64,000 nucleotides of DNA from Enoplolaimus lenunculus (Eukaryota; Nematoda; Enoplea; Enoplida; Thoracostomopsidae): contig JASANG010002008.1 of assembly GCA_030248215.1 (NCBI GenBank), positions 124,001 to 188,000 on the forward strand, written 5' to 3'. The notes under the pieces were generated by a model, which saw only the letters and a program-made list of their open reading frames with translations, searched no databases and was not told the DNA's origin. Of the stretch, positions 1 through 13,900 are shown piece after piece (position 1 is the first letter of the stretch; each line of letters starts with the position of its first letter). A program made the position numbers and the translations under genes.

Positions 1-439
1 CGGCCCAAGCTGGAACCTGGTTCAACTTCAAATCCGGATGCAGCTTGATACATATCTAAGCGCATGTATATGTCGAGAAAAAGCAAAATGTAATCTAATA
101 TGACTTGCTTGTGATGGATACAGGATATCCGGATAATTTTTGTTCATATTTAGCAAGATGACAACAGGAGTTTCGATTCGGTGTCAAATGTTTGAAAAGT
201 TGAATGTTTAGAATCGAATTTTTGCAATCAGTTTGAAAAAAATCCAAGCAATGTTTAACAACACCAGTTTGTGTTTTAAAATTGGATTGAAAAGACTGAA
301 TCGCTTTGGTAAACGTTTCAACCGTTGCGTTTCGGTAACTGGATCCGTATTTAAATTAACTTTGATGTCGATGTTAGAATTCACATGTTACTTACTGTTG
401 CTTCAATACTACTCGGCTTGCTAATCCCGGAGGGGCCAG

Positions 440-757
440 AGGTCAATAGATTTTGCTGAGCCGGAGGTGAAAAAGTTTGGTACCTACTAAATTTTTAATT
501 TTTTTTGCTGGAGTCGTTGGTAGAACACCGGTTTGTACGCTGGATAACATGGCTTGTCAAAAGATTACTGTTTAAGGTTAAACAATACTTTTGTTCTAAG
601 GTCAACTGATTTTGCTGAGCCAGAGGTGAAAAAGTTTGGTACCTATTAAATTTTTTAATTATTTTGCTGGAGTCGTTAGTAGAACACCGGTTTGTACGCT
701 GGCTAACATGGCTTGTCAAAAGATTACTGTTTAAGGTTAAACAATACTTTTGTTCTA
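440..757. repeat. Two-copy tandem repeat, unit about 159 bp
   Basis: The segment beginning aggtcaatagattttgctg at 440 is repeated from 599 as aggtcaactgattttgctg. Both copies run through 'gctggagtcgttggtagaac' and 'aacaatacttttgttcta' with only a few substitutions. No coding potential is evident. Confidence 0.85.
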
Positions 758-1676
758 CTCACTACGTAACTAATTAACACAGATGTGCTGTCAGGCTTAT
801 CGTTCTACAAAAAAGGAGTAGAAGCATTTAAACATTTTTCACCTCGAGGTTTTTGGGTATATACGTATATACATTTTATGTAAAAAAGCTTTCTCGACTG
901 AGAAAAATAGCTTGGTTTCATAAGATTCGATACACAGTGTTTGAAAAACTGAAATCGAAATATGAGACGTGCATAATTGATGGTGAATTAAGGTTATTTT
1001 TCGATACTGTTATGCGTACGTACTTTGTACGTTCCATGCTTTTTTCAAAATTACATATCTGGTTAAAAAATTATCTGGTATCCGAACTGTTATTTTTCTC
1101 AAAAAGGCTGAGTCAGATATCTCGCTCATAAAATTTGCTGTTCGGATTCGGATTCGGTTGTAAGAAAGCCGAATACAAAAGCCAAATCCAGCAGTGTTCG
1201 GCTCGGCAATATGTTTTTCATTTTTAAGCAATAATATTTTTAAATAATATGTTACATAAATCAGTATTTTTGTTTCTGGTCAGAAATCTCAGAATATTCG
1301 GGAACAAATTGTAGATATAACTCAGATTTGTAACATGCAACATTCGGATTCGGTAAATCAGCAATGGATTTGGATTAGGTCAAATCGTGCATTCGGTCTC
1401 ACCGTGTTTCCCATAGAGAAGTCGGTAATCGCAATTTTTTGCAAATCACAAAAATTTTGTCGGAGGATTTCCATTCGTGCAGAGAATATTGAAGTAGCTA
1501 TGCCGGTGTAATTTAAATGTTGGGGCACGAACCCTCTGTTTTCCGGTGTGGGTACACTTTTTATCAAGAAAAAAAGTTTAGTAAGCTTGACTTTTAGTTT
1601 GTCTTTAAGGTAAAGTAGGTAGTATTTTTTTTCAGCTACGACATTCAGTGCGTATATATTATATTATAATCATACG

Positions 1677-1686
1677 TATATAAAGG
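1677..1686 (+). promoter_or_regulatory. Candidate TATA box upstream of MYPT exon 1
   Basis: TATATAAAGG matches the TATAWAWR consensus and lies about 110 bases before the ATG at 1794. The surroundings are rich in TA dinucleotides, so a chance match is likely enough that this is only a candidate. Confidence 0.3.
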
Positions 1687-1793
1687 CCCAAGTATAAATA
1701 TATATGTATTGCAAATTATGTGCTTTCAAAACTATTTGCGTTTTTGTGCATGATACAACATTTAGTTAGTGCCGACATATAGCAGACGTTTCG

Positions 1794-1939
1794 ATGGAGT
1801 ACGTTGGATTGTTAGATCACGAAGAATCATTGGCAAATGCAGCAGCGTCTGAGAAACGACGAGAACAAATTAAAAATTGGAATACTTCAGTGCTAAATAC
1901 CACGCCTGTCGTGCGTAACCGGAAACCACATGACGCAAG
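1794..1939 (+). CDS. MYPT exon 1 (residues 1-48/49)
   Basis: The exon starts at the ATG and ends GCA AG before the donor gtacgt (phase 2). It encodes the N terminus with RREQIKNW, which fits the MyPhoNE pattern RxxQ[VIL][KR]x[YW] that docks on PP1. The following basic stretch resembles the 'PPVVKRQK' region of vertebrate MYPT1. The ATG is chosen because it is the first in frame and places MyPhoNE at the usual distance from RVxF. Confidence 0.88.
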
Positions 1940-4900
1940 GTACGTTTGCTTAACATTCAGACTGAAACTTATACATTACATATATGGCCGTTTTTGTTCG
2001 AAATTCTAGCGTTTGTTACTCAACTAGGTTCTTGTACTAAAAACGTGGTTTTCGATAGATTTTGCAGCATTTTCTGTTTTATTTTGAAAGAGCCATGCTG
2101 TTCAGTTAGACGTTGTATTTTGCAAATTAAATTTACAATTTCGATGTTAGATTGTATGAGAAAACCTAGCCTTTATTTTTTGCCTAATCTGAGAGTGAAT
2201 CTTAACTGTTGTTGCCACCATGCTTAATACAACAATAATGTACCTACGTACGTACTGTGTGAAACGAGATTACTTAAGTACTACATATATATTATAAAGT
2301 TTAGCAAGGGCGTAGCCAGGGGTTATTGTTTTGATTTGCAGAGCAGTTAAATTCCCAGACGGATGTGTATTTCTGGCTGCATGTGCCGCTGGAGACACAG
2401 ACGAAGTTGCAGAACTGTTGCGAAGCGGTGCCACTATTGATACGACAAACGTTGATGGATTGACTGCATTGCATCAGGTACCATCTTTGCGATTTAATTT
2501 TTGCATTATCAGAGGTTTTATCTAGTCGTAATTCCGATTGGAATTCAAATTCACTGTTCATATACAAATATATAAACGTATGATTTTCAGTAAAATTTGT
2601 ATTAGACAACTTTTGAAGCAAACATTGCTGCAAATTTTGTGATCATTAGGGGAGATAGAGTCCATTTCAGCGAAAGCCCCAACCTAGCATTGCCCAAACC
2701 CACTATTCAAGCTCCCCTACTTCAGATTTTGTTCCCGGTTGAGTATTTTAGTCTTAGAAATAACTATTCTTTGACGTCAGACAAGCCTATTTGTATAATT
2801 TTTCAGTTAATACTTATAATATAAAGCGGATAGGCGTACAGAGTGTGTTTACATGTGATATACGATCGATTAGTGATGTTTTAATAAAATTTTTTAAAAA
2901 AATAATTTTGTTGGTGAAAATAGTCTCCCATTTCAAGATTTCCCTGGTTGCAAACTGGTTGTTCTCGGATGAGTATTCTGCTCCTGTTCGATCCTACGAA
3001 CTCACAGCACCCGTGTCTGTTTTCGGAATAGTTACCTAAAACGTTCTTACTTTTGACTTCGTAAGTACCCATCAACACATCCGATATTTTTCGTCGGGTT
3101 TTCCGGTAGATTCGATGTTTATTGTTCGGTTATTTTATCGCTATCAGATTGAAAATGATTCCTGTACATAAAGTTTATTTATCATTTGAGCAATAAAAAA
3201 AGCCCAGTCTCGTTTGTAGCAATAATAAATCACGCCAGTATGCTGTCACCGGCAGCCTCACTGATCTTAAAATATATTTCTTGGTATTCTGAAATAAGTA
3301 TGAAAAACTGTGTGCATGCGCAATTGTGTTTGTAAAGCGTTTAGTTCGAAAAGAAATTTATGATAGTTTCCCAACTGTTTAATGTCTTTAAGGTACATTC
3401 ATTAATTTGCTTCAGTTGTAATTATGCTATTTTGTTATTTCCAATAATGTACGCTTACGTAAGTAAATGTGAATGTATTAGATTGTATAATTCGACATAG
3501 TCACGCTATGCATGCCTACGACGTGACTAACATTCGATTTCTGAATCAGAACGCGCAGTCAAAACTTTAGATTACTCAAATGAAGGATTTTGCTTCTGTT
3601 AATTGACTATTGCGAGGCTTCGCGTCGCGTATAATACGTATATCACTACGCATTAATTTAGCTAACGCCTGCTGTCAACACGTATGTGCATATGCACTTC
3701 GGCAATGAACGTTACGTATAGCATACTTTTGAACATTTTTTCGGCAAGCTAAGATTTGTAACTTTTTGCATTCTAAAGTGTTGGTGGAACAGAGGTTGAC
3801 TATTTTTTTCTGCTAAAGTTGTGCTAGTTACAGACAGTTAAACTGTACGAAACTAAAAGGTATAAAGCAACCAATGGGCGCGACTGGATGGAGTTCGTAG
3901 AGTTGTTTACATGTAAATATAATGTATATGACCTGTACATATTGTTCGTATATATAGCGTGTAATATATATACATATATATATTATAATATGCTGCTGTT
4001 GCGAAAACTATTGGACGGAAAAAAATGCGATGTACGTATTAGCTGTGAGGGATACAAAACTTTGTTTGCTTCTGAGAGAAAAGAAAAAAGAACTAGAAGT
4101 AGAAAAATGGCTCTTTCGCACTGGAATTGAATGTTTGTGAGTGCGCAGTCGCGAAAGTAGTACATATATATACGTTGCAGCAGAAGCGGTGCAAAGTGAA
4201 TCTGATTGGGAATTTGGCAGATATGTTTTGTGACTGTTGTTTTGAAAGTATCGATGGTACGATTGAAGTTCACAGTTCACTACGTACCAATATCTATGTA
4301 GCATGTACGTACGTACCTACGTATGTCGTTTTGGGCTTCTTGAAGTACTTTACCATTTAGCAGGTTGTCACTTGTATGGCGCCGTCTGTCGCAACACCGT
4401 ACGATATGATACAGGAGTATACCAATCGTAGTGGGACTACATTTATTGAGCGTAGCTCGAACGCACGTAAGCAATTAAGCTAATATGCAAATTAGCTATT
4501 AGCTAACTATTCAGTCATCGGTTTTGGATGTTTGTAAACTATTTATTCAAATTCCTCGCACCCAAAAACCCTTCAGCCACTCTAATAATTTTTGGAATAA
4601 TTTAAAAAGTCCTAGTTTTGTCTTGTCCATTAAGTTAATATGCAAATTAGCTATTAGCTAACTATTCAATTATCGGGTTTGGATGTTTGTAAATTATTTA
4701 TTCAAATTCCTCGCAACAATAAGCCCTTAAGTGCTGAAATTATATTGCTTTTAACCTTAATAATTAGTGAAAGATTGTAAAAAGTCCTAATTTAGGCTTA
4801 TAAACTATGCTAATATGCAAATTATCTATTAGCTAACTGCTCAATTATCGGTTTTGGAGGTTTGTAAACAGTCTACGCAGATTCCTCGCACCCAAAAACC

Positions 4901-7900
4901 CTTTAGTGCTAAAATTAGATTGCTTCTAACTGTAATAATTAGTGAAATATTGTGGAAAGTCCTAATTTAGGCTTAATTAATTATGCAAATTAGCCTGTAG
5001 CTAATAAACGGCTTAGACTTTTAAAACCCCAATGCGAGGTTAACACCTCTGGATAATTGGCTTTCAAACAAAAAAAGTTTATCAAAATCGGTTCAGCCGT
5101 TCCTGAGATTCTTTTCGGACGGACGGACGGACATCCACCTTTCGACCCCCAAGTACAAAACATAAAACGCTTACGGGAGTATATAATTCGCGTACGATAC
5201 CACACGGAGATGCAAGATGACGGACAGCATCGTACGGGTGATGGACGGCTTCGGACGTCATCAAAAGTATGTATAGCGCTACCCTTAGGACAAATTTTAC
5301 GGTGAAATTTTGGTCATAAATAATGTATCGTTGCAGATACGGTTATCGTAAAAATCAATTTTACTTTGAGAGAGGTATTGTACAAAAGAACAAACGTATA
5401 GTATGCGTAAAATAATGAAAATTTAGCCTAATCTACAAATTTATTTTACCTAATAAAATGTGTTGGCACGGTGGCTAGCCACCGTGCCAATTGTTGCCGG
5501 GGCTCTGTCTAGTCCTATTTGCGATAATGGCTAAATTAGTGTCGAGCTATGACATATGCATAGTTTCGAAGAAATATTTTCAAATTAACTTTCGAAACTT
5601 CGAAGCAGTGATTTGAATTTAATTTAAAAATACGTCCGCTGAAATACGAATTTTTTTGTACGTACCTAATTGTCAGTAAGTTCAAATTTGATGCAAAAAC
5701 AGATTTATTAACGTCAATGTATTGTAGTTGAGTTTATGCTGCGTTATGGTGTCTTATATGCGTATATGTTGAATTCAGGTTGCAACCGGAATTCCGCGTC
5801 CAATTAGAATTCTAAACGAGTTCCTATTCCGATTGCACAATCAATCGGAATATTTTGAAATTTTAATTTTAATCTTACTTGTGACATGTTGCAGAAATAT
5901 TGTGTCGATCTCAACAACTAAACACACAAAACTACCGTTTTATTTTGAAAACCATAATTGATTGTATTTTAGCTTTACAGAAGCATTGCCAATTTGTTCA
6001 TGAGACGTTTTTGAAAATTGTTGCCAGCCAACAGACGCCGTAAATCAATATATTATATGTTAATGTAAACCAACTGTTCGTTTTATTGTCCCAAAATTTG
6101 TAGTTCCGATTCCTGTTCCGCTATAAATAAATTTACTGTTCCGATTCCTGCACAATACAATTACGCTTTGCACCCTGGTTGAAATAAAATATGAATACAT
6201 GGATTTTGTACGTTTCCTCCATGGTTTTTATACATTTGCCCACTTACTTGTGTACATTTCCCCAGATTTATGGTTCAGGCTTAGTCAATGGTTGAAGCAA
6301 ATGCTTAAATAAACTTTTTTTAATCTAAGCCTATGCCTGTGTGTATGGGACAAGTTTACAAGAGCCGAAAATATTAGCGTACATCTTCTATTGTTTGCAA
6401 ACAAACGTTGTTAATACCGTAATAACGTGCGCTTCAAACAATGAGGTCTTGAATTTGAGGCTTTGAAAAAATACGATTGAAAAATGTAGTATGGTATGTA
6501 ATGTAGTGTTCCTTGTGGTATTTGTATTGCATAATAAACATTGGTTAATAAAGTTACGTAATTTTAATGGTACATATACGTCGTTTTTTGTAATGGGAGA
6601 TTCATTGGTAGTTATAGGGAATGGGTATCTATATATGTATGTACGTATGTATGTATATTTGGTTGACGCCAGCGTTATAAATTACTCATTCAGCATTGGC
6701 GTTGAGTCATATGAATTTGTGTTCGAGATTTGGAAGCAGAGCTGTACGCTATTCTCGGGTACGGGTAAGAAAATTTTGGCGCGGAGCGTGGTTATATGTA
6801 CCCGCGACGCGCGTATTGAATATCAAAGCGCGGGTAAAATATTGTGATTCTTTACCCGCCTAAAATTTTCATAACAAACTTGAAATAAAACCAGATAGTG
6901 GAGAAAAGCTTGAATTTTTAAACGGTTTTTACCGTGCGAGTGAAAAATAAGTATTACACCCATGAATTGGTGCTATTAAAATCAAAATATTTGTGGCTTT
7001 TGAATTGCAGCAACAATATATATCTTATTCCTTTTGCTCATATTCTTTGCGTTCCTAAAGAGGCTATACTTCTGGCTTCTCCACAGCGGGGGGCCCCAGC
7101 ACTTTTCGAAATTTTTACTTTCCCCCCGGCGAAAATTTTGCCGCCGCCCCAGCAAAATGCCTCCCAGCAAATTTTTTTGCTGGGGGCCCCCAGGACTTTT
7201 CTAGGTCAAAAATTTTCAATGTTAAAACGTAAAGACCTGGACTTCTTCTGAGGCGGACATTCGGCAAAATGATTTTATTGAGCGAAGCGAAACTCCGAGC
7301 GAAGCTCGGAGTTTCGCGAAGCGTTTTATGTTTTGTACTTGGGGGTCGAAAGGTGGATGTCCGTCCGTCCGTCTGTCCGTCCGAAAAGAATCTCAGGAAC
7401 GGCTGAACCGATTTTGATAAACTTGTTTGTTTGAAAGCCAATTATCCTGGTGTGTTAACCTCGCATTGGGGTTTGAAAATTTTAAGCCGTTTATTAGCTA
7501 CAGGCTAATTTGCATAATTAATTAAGCCTAAATTAGGACTTTCCACAATATTTCACTAATTATTACAGTCAGAAGCAATCTAATTTTAGCATTAAAGGAT
7601 TTTTGGGTGCTAGAAATCTGTGTAGACTGTTTACAAATCTCCAAAACGGATAATTGAGCAGTTAACTAATAGATAATTTGCATATTAGCATAGTTTATAA
7701 GCCTAAATTAAGACTTTTTACAATATTTCACTACTTATTAAGGTTAAAAACAATATAATTTCAGCACTAAAGGGTTTTTAGGTGCGAGGAATTTAAATAA
7801 ATTATTTACAAACCTCCAAAACCGATAATTGAATAGTTAGCTAATAGCTAATTTGCATATTAGCTTAATTGACATGAAAAAACTAGGACTTTTTAAATAT

Positions 7901-10900
7901 TTCAATAATTATTAGGGTTTACTGAAGGTTTATGGGTGCGAGGAATCTGAATAAATTGTTCACAAACCTCCAAAACCGATAATTAAATAGTTAGCTAATA
8001 GCTAATTTGCATATTAGCTTAATTGACAAGACAAAACTAGGACTTTTTAAATATTTCAATAATTATTAGGGTTTACTGAAGGTTTTTTGGTGCGAGAAAT
8101 CTGAGTAAATTGTTTACAAACGTCTAAAACCGATAAATGAATAGTTAGCTAATAACTAATTTGCATATTACCTTAATTGCTTACGTGTGCTCGAGCTTCG
8201 CTCAATAAATATAGTCCCACTACGACTGGTATTACGCTGAGTACTCATAACTTTTAATTTTTAATACCGTTAAAAATACCCGTAGTAACTAATACAATTC
8301 AATAATGAACTAAAAAAGCACAATTATATAAACACCGTTTCAGGGCATACAGCATTCGAAAGTACCTTGCAGCAGCAAGTTCTACCGTCCTGAGCCTTAT
8401 GATAAACTGAAGCTGTGACTAATATACAAAATATATATTAATCGCAGTTTCAATTATAGATTATCTATATTTTATATAATTGTGCTTCTTTCAACTTCTG
8501 GTTAAATTGTCAGTATATACGTAATATTAGTTAAAATTATTGTTATTAGCGTTTGCGAGAAATTTTTGTCATGTTGAGCGATGAGTAATCTTAAGTTGAG
8601 TTGGAAACACGGTCTAGAATGAAAAAAACGGTCCAAAAAGTCGGTTTGCAAAATTTAAAGCCTGCCCCCCAGGACCCCTCAGATCATCTGCCCCCCCAGG
8701 AAAACTGCCCCCCAGCAAAATCAGCTGCCCCCCCCGGAAACTCCTGCCCCCCCAGGAAACGCCCCCGGCGGAAATTTTCAAGCTATGGAGAAGCCAGTAC
8801 TTTACTTTGGCTTGGAACAATATGTTTACAGCTTTTTGAAAGAGGTTTTTATGACAAATTGTGACATGCGATCTTAACTTGAATGATTTTGTACAGAAAA
8901 AATGTTTTGATTCACTGATCATCCATCGGCAAACAACCTAGTTTTAAAAGTTACTGATGAATTTTTTTGTAACATAAATCGAGTAAGTAAAATCTGTGCA
9001 CTGGAAAATTACACAATCGTATTGATCGCTGAAGAAAAAAATAAAAACAGGTCAGGTTGGTAACGGTAAAAAAATTTTGCGCGGGAAAAAGACAGGTAAG
9101 CGGTAAAGGAATTTTGGGCGGGTACATCGATTGAAACGAATAAAATTTCCGCGGCTAAAACTCAACGCGGTAAAAAGTCTTTACCCACTTAGGTACATCT
9201 CTGTTTGGAAGGGCTATGGCAACGGTTTAAAAGCTAAATTTAATTTTGGCACATTCCCAGCTTTTTGTGGTATTCCCTAAGGATATATGTGTATACTGGG
9301 TTGTTAAACTAGATTTTCAGACCGATTTTCATTTTTTACTATATAGTCGGCTGGAGTGGTCGATTTTTTGTAGGATTCAAAAAGTAATTTCCGATATATT
9401 GGTAGAGAAATGTATACGATACCCATTTAGTTATAGTACGTATACTGTATATGTCGTAGCCAAAAGGCATAATTTAACCCAAATCCGAATTGGACTAACC
9501 CGTACTGAGCAAAGTCCAATCAAACAGGATTACGACTATCAAGTAACCAATCAGAAAACGCACAGCTCTGTCAGGCATGATTCAGTCTTGGGCTAGCCCA
9601 AGTCGTAATTCCGCGTAAATACTACAGTGTTGATATATGCCGATTTCGTATCTTCATGATCCTTGAACGTATATGGATCGAGCCGCAGAATAATTCCGCC
9701 TCGCTCCGCTCGCATGCTGATATTGCAATTTCAACGTAATGCTCCAGTTTACTGGAAAAAATTTACTTCTACCTGTGCTAAAATGTACTCAGACTTTATA
9801 TACATAATTTGAAGATACTGTTTAAAACTTAAATTAATTAATGAGCTGTATTCGAAATTCAATTCCGCTTTTTTGATATCAAATTTAGTAAGCACTGACT
9901 AATTTAAAAAAATGTCGGTTTCAAAAATTGTTAAACGAATGTTTTTCTCGCCTTATACTAACAGTAAAACGTATTGTTGTTCTAGGCGGTGATTGACGAA
10001 AACATTGAAATGGTGCAATTTTTGGTTTCCAACGGCGCAAATGTTGACGCACAAGACAACGAAGGTTGGACTGCATTGCATGCTGCCGTGTCATGCGGGT
10101 TTTTGGATATTGTGAGGTAAATCTTTGGCGTTCTTTGACAGTATTTGTGTAAGCGTTCAAAAATTTTAGACTCGGAGCGAGTATGCTAAGTTCTAGAGTT
10201 AAAGGTTACACTCGCAGGTAAAAATATTGAGAAGTCTAAGAGTGAAGTCTTGCTCATCGAAATGCAAAATATTTATGTATCATAGTGTTCAGTGTAGCTA
10301 GCGTCCACAAAACCGCATTATTTACAGCGATTTTGGAAAATTTCAGACTGCTGTGTATGTTTTAGGTGCCTTGTTGCGGATGGAGCAGCGAATTTAGCGC
10401 TTATTAACAGCGACGGTGAACTGCCTATTGATCTTGCGGACTCTCAGGATACAATCGATTATCTCAGTGCTGAGATGGCTAAAGAAGGTATATATATGAT
10501 AACTGATGATAAGATATAGGCTGATAAGTTGTTGCCGGACGGAAGTAAAAATTTAGATAGTACTTGTAGCAATGTTTGTTGTGTCAAATGTAGCTGTACT
10601 AACAAATCAATATGGTAAGAGTCACTAAATCGCTGTCTTGGAAACTTGCGTAACTTTGTAAGATTACCTTCAGTATCAAAACCAGATGGCATGTGTTTTT
10701 TCAGGGTTGTTGGCCGGAAAAAATTCCGAAAAAAATGTTTTTTTTTTCATTTTTTAACAGGGGGTTGGAAAAAATGGGGAAAATAGAAAAACTAGTTTTC
10801 CTGACCAAACATACCGATATGCGCCTACAAACAAAATTGATAGCATTCAAACTGACCTATGTGTGAAACGTATCGACAAAGGATCGGCAATTTTTTTTGC

Positions 10901-13900
10901 AGTGACAGTGCCGATACTGACGAAAAGTGCCGATTATTAGCGTTGCCGATGTCGACTTATCGGCACGTCCCTACTATAAACGTGTTTATTTGAACTTTTT
11001 ATTAAAATATTCGCATAAGGAATCGATGTTGATGCTGCTCGCAACAAAGAAGAAACACTCATGCTGGACGATGCTATTCGATGGCGTGATACACGAAATT
11101 TTGGCGACCGACGACATCCAAGGACAGGAGCGTCTGCGTTGCATGTTGCCGCAGCTAAAGGATACATTAAAGTGCTCAAGTGAGTAGTGAGAGCTAATAC
11201 ACCTGAAGGACGGGAAAGTGAATAAACGGATCATTTGACACTGAATTGTATAGTTTCTAGTGTTTTACCATATTTGGGTATGCAATAATTAAAAAGGTTT
11301 GGGGTTTTCAATGCTAGCGACACTGGAGAAACGATAAATATAGTACTTTATTTGTTTCAATACCATTTGCAATTATAAATGTTTTCATTTATTTTATTGT
11401 TTTAGCATTTTGCTTCAAGCTGGTGCTGACGTAAACACCGCTGATAACGATGGATGGACTCCGTTGCATGCAGCTGCACATTGGGGTGAACGACAAGCGT
11501 GTGAAATTTTAGCTGAAAGTTTGGCCGATTTCGATCGTGAAGACAATGTGGTAATGGCACAACATGGGGCAACGGCGAACCGAGGGCAAGGAGTGGGAAG
11601 AAAATAATTTTGTAAAATTAATTTAGAATAGTACCAAGCATACTGTATATAGAGTCACTGTAGCAAAAATCACTATATATAATTTGTAAGATTAAACATT
11701 GCATATTATGTAATTTTATTAGGGACAAACAGTATTGGATGTTGCGGATGAAAACATGGACGAGTTTTTGGAGGACCTCAAAAATAGACAAGCAATGGTA
11801 AGCAAGCTTAAAAGGCAGTGGTTGACAAAAATTGTTCAGCTTACAGTTAAAACATAAAAACGAAATCATAGGATCATATGGTATAAGGATATCACGTTTT
11901 ACTGTGCCTTTGTGTAGATGTTCAGGTGGTGAATTGTTTTCGATTGCAGATATGTGGTGTCTGATTTGTTATCTTCAATTTCAAATCAGACGATCGTCTT
12001 TTAGTATATTTTTGAAATATTCATCGCTTTTAATTTGTACTGTTGTTATTATAGCTTCAGCGTGTAAACATGCCGTTTGTTTCATTTTGTAGATGCTGAA
12101 CGATCGAAAGCAGATTATGAATGGAGTTATTGACCGTAATATGCCAGTTCTGACTCGAAGAAAGTAAGTTTTTATTTTGTGGTACTTTCTTGCGTATATG
12201 AGCAAATTCGCTTACGCAGCAGGGACATTTTTAGGGTCTATGGGATAGTGCAACATGCTTCCCTGATTATATTTACTTGAAAACTGCAAATACATATTTC
12301 TGTTCTTTTTTCACTTTTGATTCGGTAACATGTATGTCATTTGGTTCAAAACACGTGAGTTTGCTTTTTTCATTCATTGTTATTGATGCAATTTACCGTA
12401 CCCGGGTGATAATTTTATTTCCTCCGTGAAAAATAATAATTAATCCGTTGTTTGGAACGACAACGAGATCAGTAATTTTGAAGTGTGACGAATGTGATAA
12501 AATCATGGTTGATCTGGATGACTTTGGTTTAGTATTTTTAGACAATTAATTTGTTTTAATTCCGATATTCAACACATCATTGTCTCTTCTGTTTGTTCTG
12601 AGTTAAATTTGAAAGCTATAAATACGCGTTTTTACTCTTTTATTATTATTATGTAAATAGAAATTCGGTAACACGCATGTCAACGTCATCAAAACGCGAT
12701 CACGTGACTAAAGTAGACGAAATCAACGAAGGCGTTATACTGCATCGTTCTGCATCAAATTCGGACGCTTCTGATACCGAACCGCCGGCTCGGGTTGCTG
12801 GAAGAGGGAGCACCAGCCGTACGGCTGGTGGCAGTTCGTCGTCTGTTTTATTAACCGGGCATCAGAGCCGTTCACCACAACGAGGTAAGTTGCGATGTCT
12901 ATTCTTTGCAGACCATGTCTTGTCGATCTTTTGGTTCCAATTTGAATTTTGTCATGCGAGTAAACTAACGTCTTGGAAATGATAGATATTCAGAGTAGGT
13001 ATGAGTCGATTAATTGATATCGGCGTTTAATTCCAGTTGCTTCTCAGATCAGTGCGTATGATCGTGAAACTATGATGTCTGTAGGTTTTTGTTTCCGAAA
13101 AAGGTTATGGTTCAAGACTTCCTGCTTATAATGATGCTATGTTGTACTAAACTTAACCGTCTTTAGCCATCCTGTATTAAAATTGGAACCGGCATTGGTT
13201 TGTCATATTCAACATATTTTGGTATCGACAAAGTACGAATTGAGAGCACTGTGTGAATTAATGTGGTCGCCTGTATTGAACAGCGAATTATTTGGTTAAA
13301 TGATTTTTTCAGACGTTCCACGAGCCGTTGAGCACGAAACGAATAGTTACGAAATAAGAAACGACGGCGATGATGATGAAGAAGAAGATGATGATTCAAT
13401 ACAGAAAATCCCCGAAAAGTTGGTGCCTGACAATCGTGGTGGCGGCGTGTTGCTTCGTAATTTGGACCAAAACGGGACTGCTGGGGATAGGAGGCTAGAG
13501 GTGAGCGGTTAAGAGGTGTAGGCCATGAAAGAATGCTGGAGTTTACGGGTTTATAGGCGTAGACAGATTGCTGGGACCACCCAAATTGGGTTAGTTCTCA
13601 CAAATTATGGTAGCGCATTCGAAAATGGCTGTAAAATATGTACCAATGCTCTTTAATGTTCATGATTGCGCGGAAAGTTTTACGTTATGTAGCAGTTCTA
13701 GTTTTGTTTTGTTTTCACCAGGTCTTTTGCTCAACCCTCCTTTTTGGCTCGGTGATGAAAATTATTTCAATTCCTGTCCCTGTTCCGGCAAAATGTCAAT
13801 TCCTGTTTCTGTTGCGGCAAAACGTAGTTCGTGTTGGAACCCTGGGTAGTGATAGGCGAGTTGTTGGTTACTTAATTTTTTGTTGGTTTGTCTCGTTGCC

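Larger units (their letters stand above)
1..1793. other. 5' flanking region of the MYPT gene
   Basis: No coding region is supported here. The stretch holds a two-copy tandem repeat (440-757), a fragment of the 'ttcggattcgg' hAT-like repeat family (about 1134-1375) and an AT-rich stretch with a TATA-like box just before the first coding exon. A separate 5' untranslated exon or a trans-splice acceptor (for example the 'acatatag' about 15 bases before the ATG) is possible but not shown. Confidence 0.6.
2478..9985 (+). other. MYPT intron 2 (7.5 kb), filled with repeats
   Basis: No coding exon is needed here, because exons 2 and 3 join in phase 0 exactly where MYPT1 continues. The intron holds a truncated Helitron-like copy (about 4419-5180), a 28-bp perfect palindrome (5463-5490), a hAT-like MITE with target duplication (5776-6177), and a 13-bp-TIR element interrupted by a Helitron-like element (7072-8797). 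Two stretches of a further family around the 'gggtaaa/attttggcgcg' motif lie at about 6750-6870 and 9050-9215. The rest shows nothing I recognise. Confidence 0.75.

Noticed and set aside
3978-4130. Possible short exon reading LDGKKCDVRISCEGYKTLFA
   Set aside because: Slight resemblance to a BTB-like strand, but no splice context and no continuation; inside MYPT intron 2, where phases need no exon.
5057-5305. Open frame over the 'acggacggacgg' stretch
   Set aside because: It lies inside the Helitron-like repeat; the peptide comes from a dispersed non-coding repeat and is not conserved in frame between copies.
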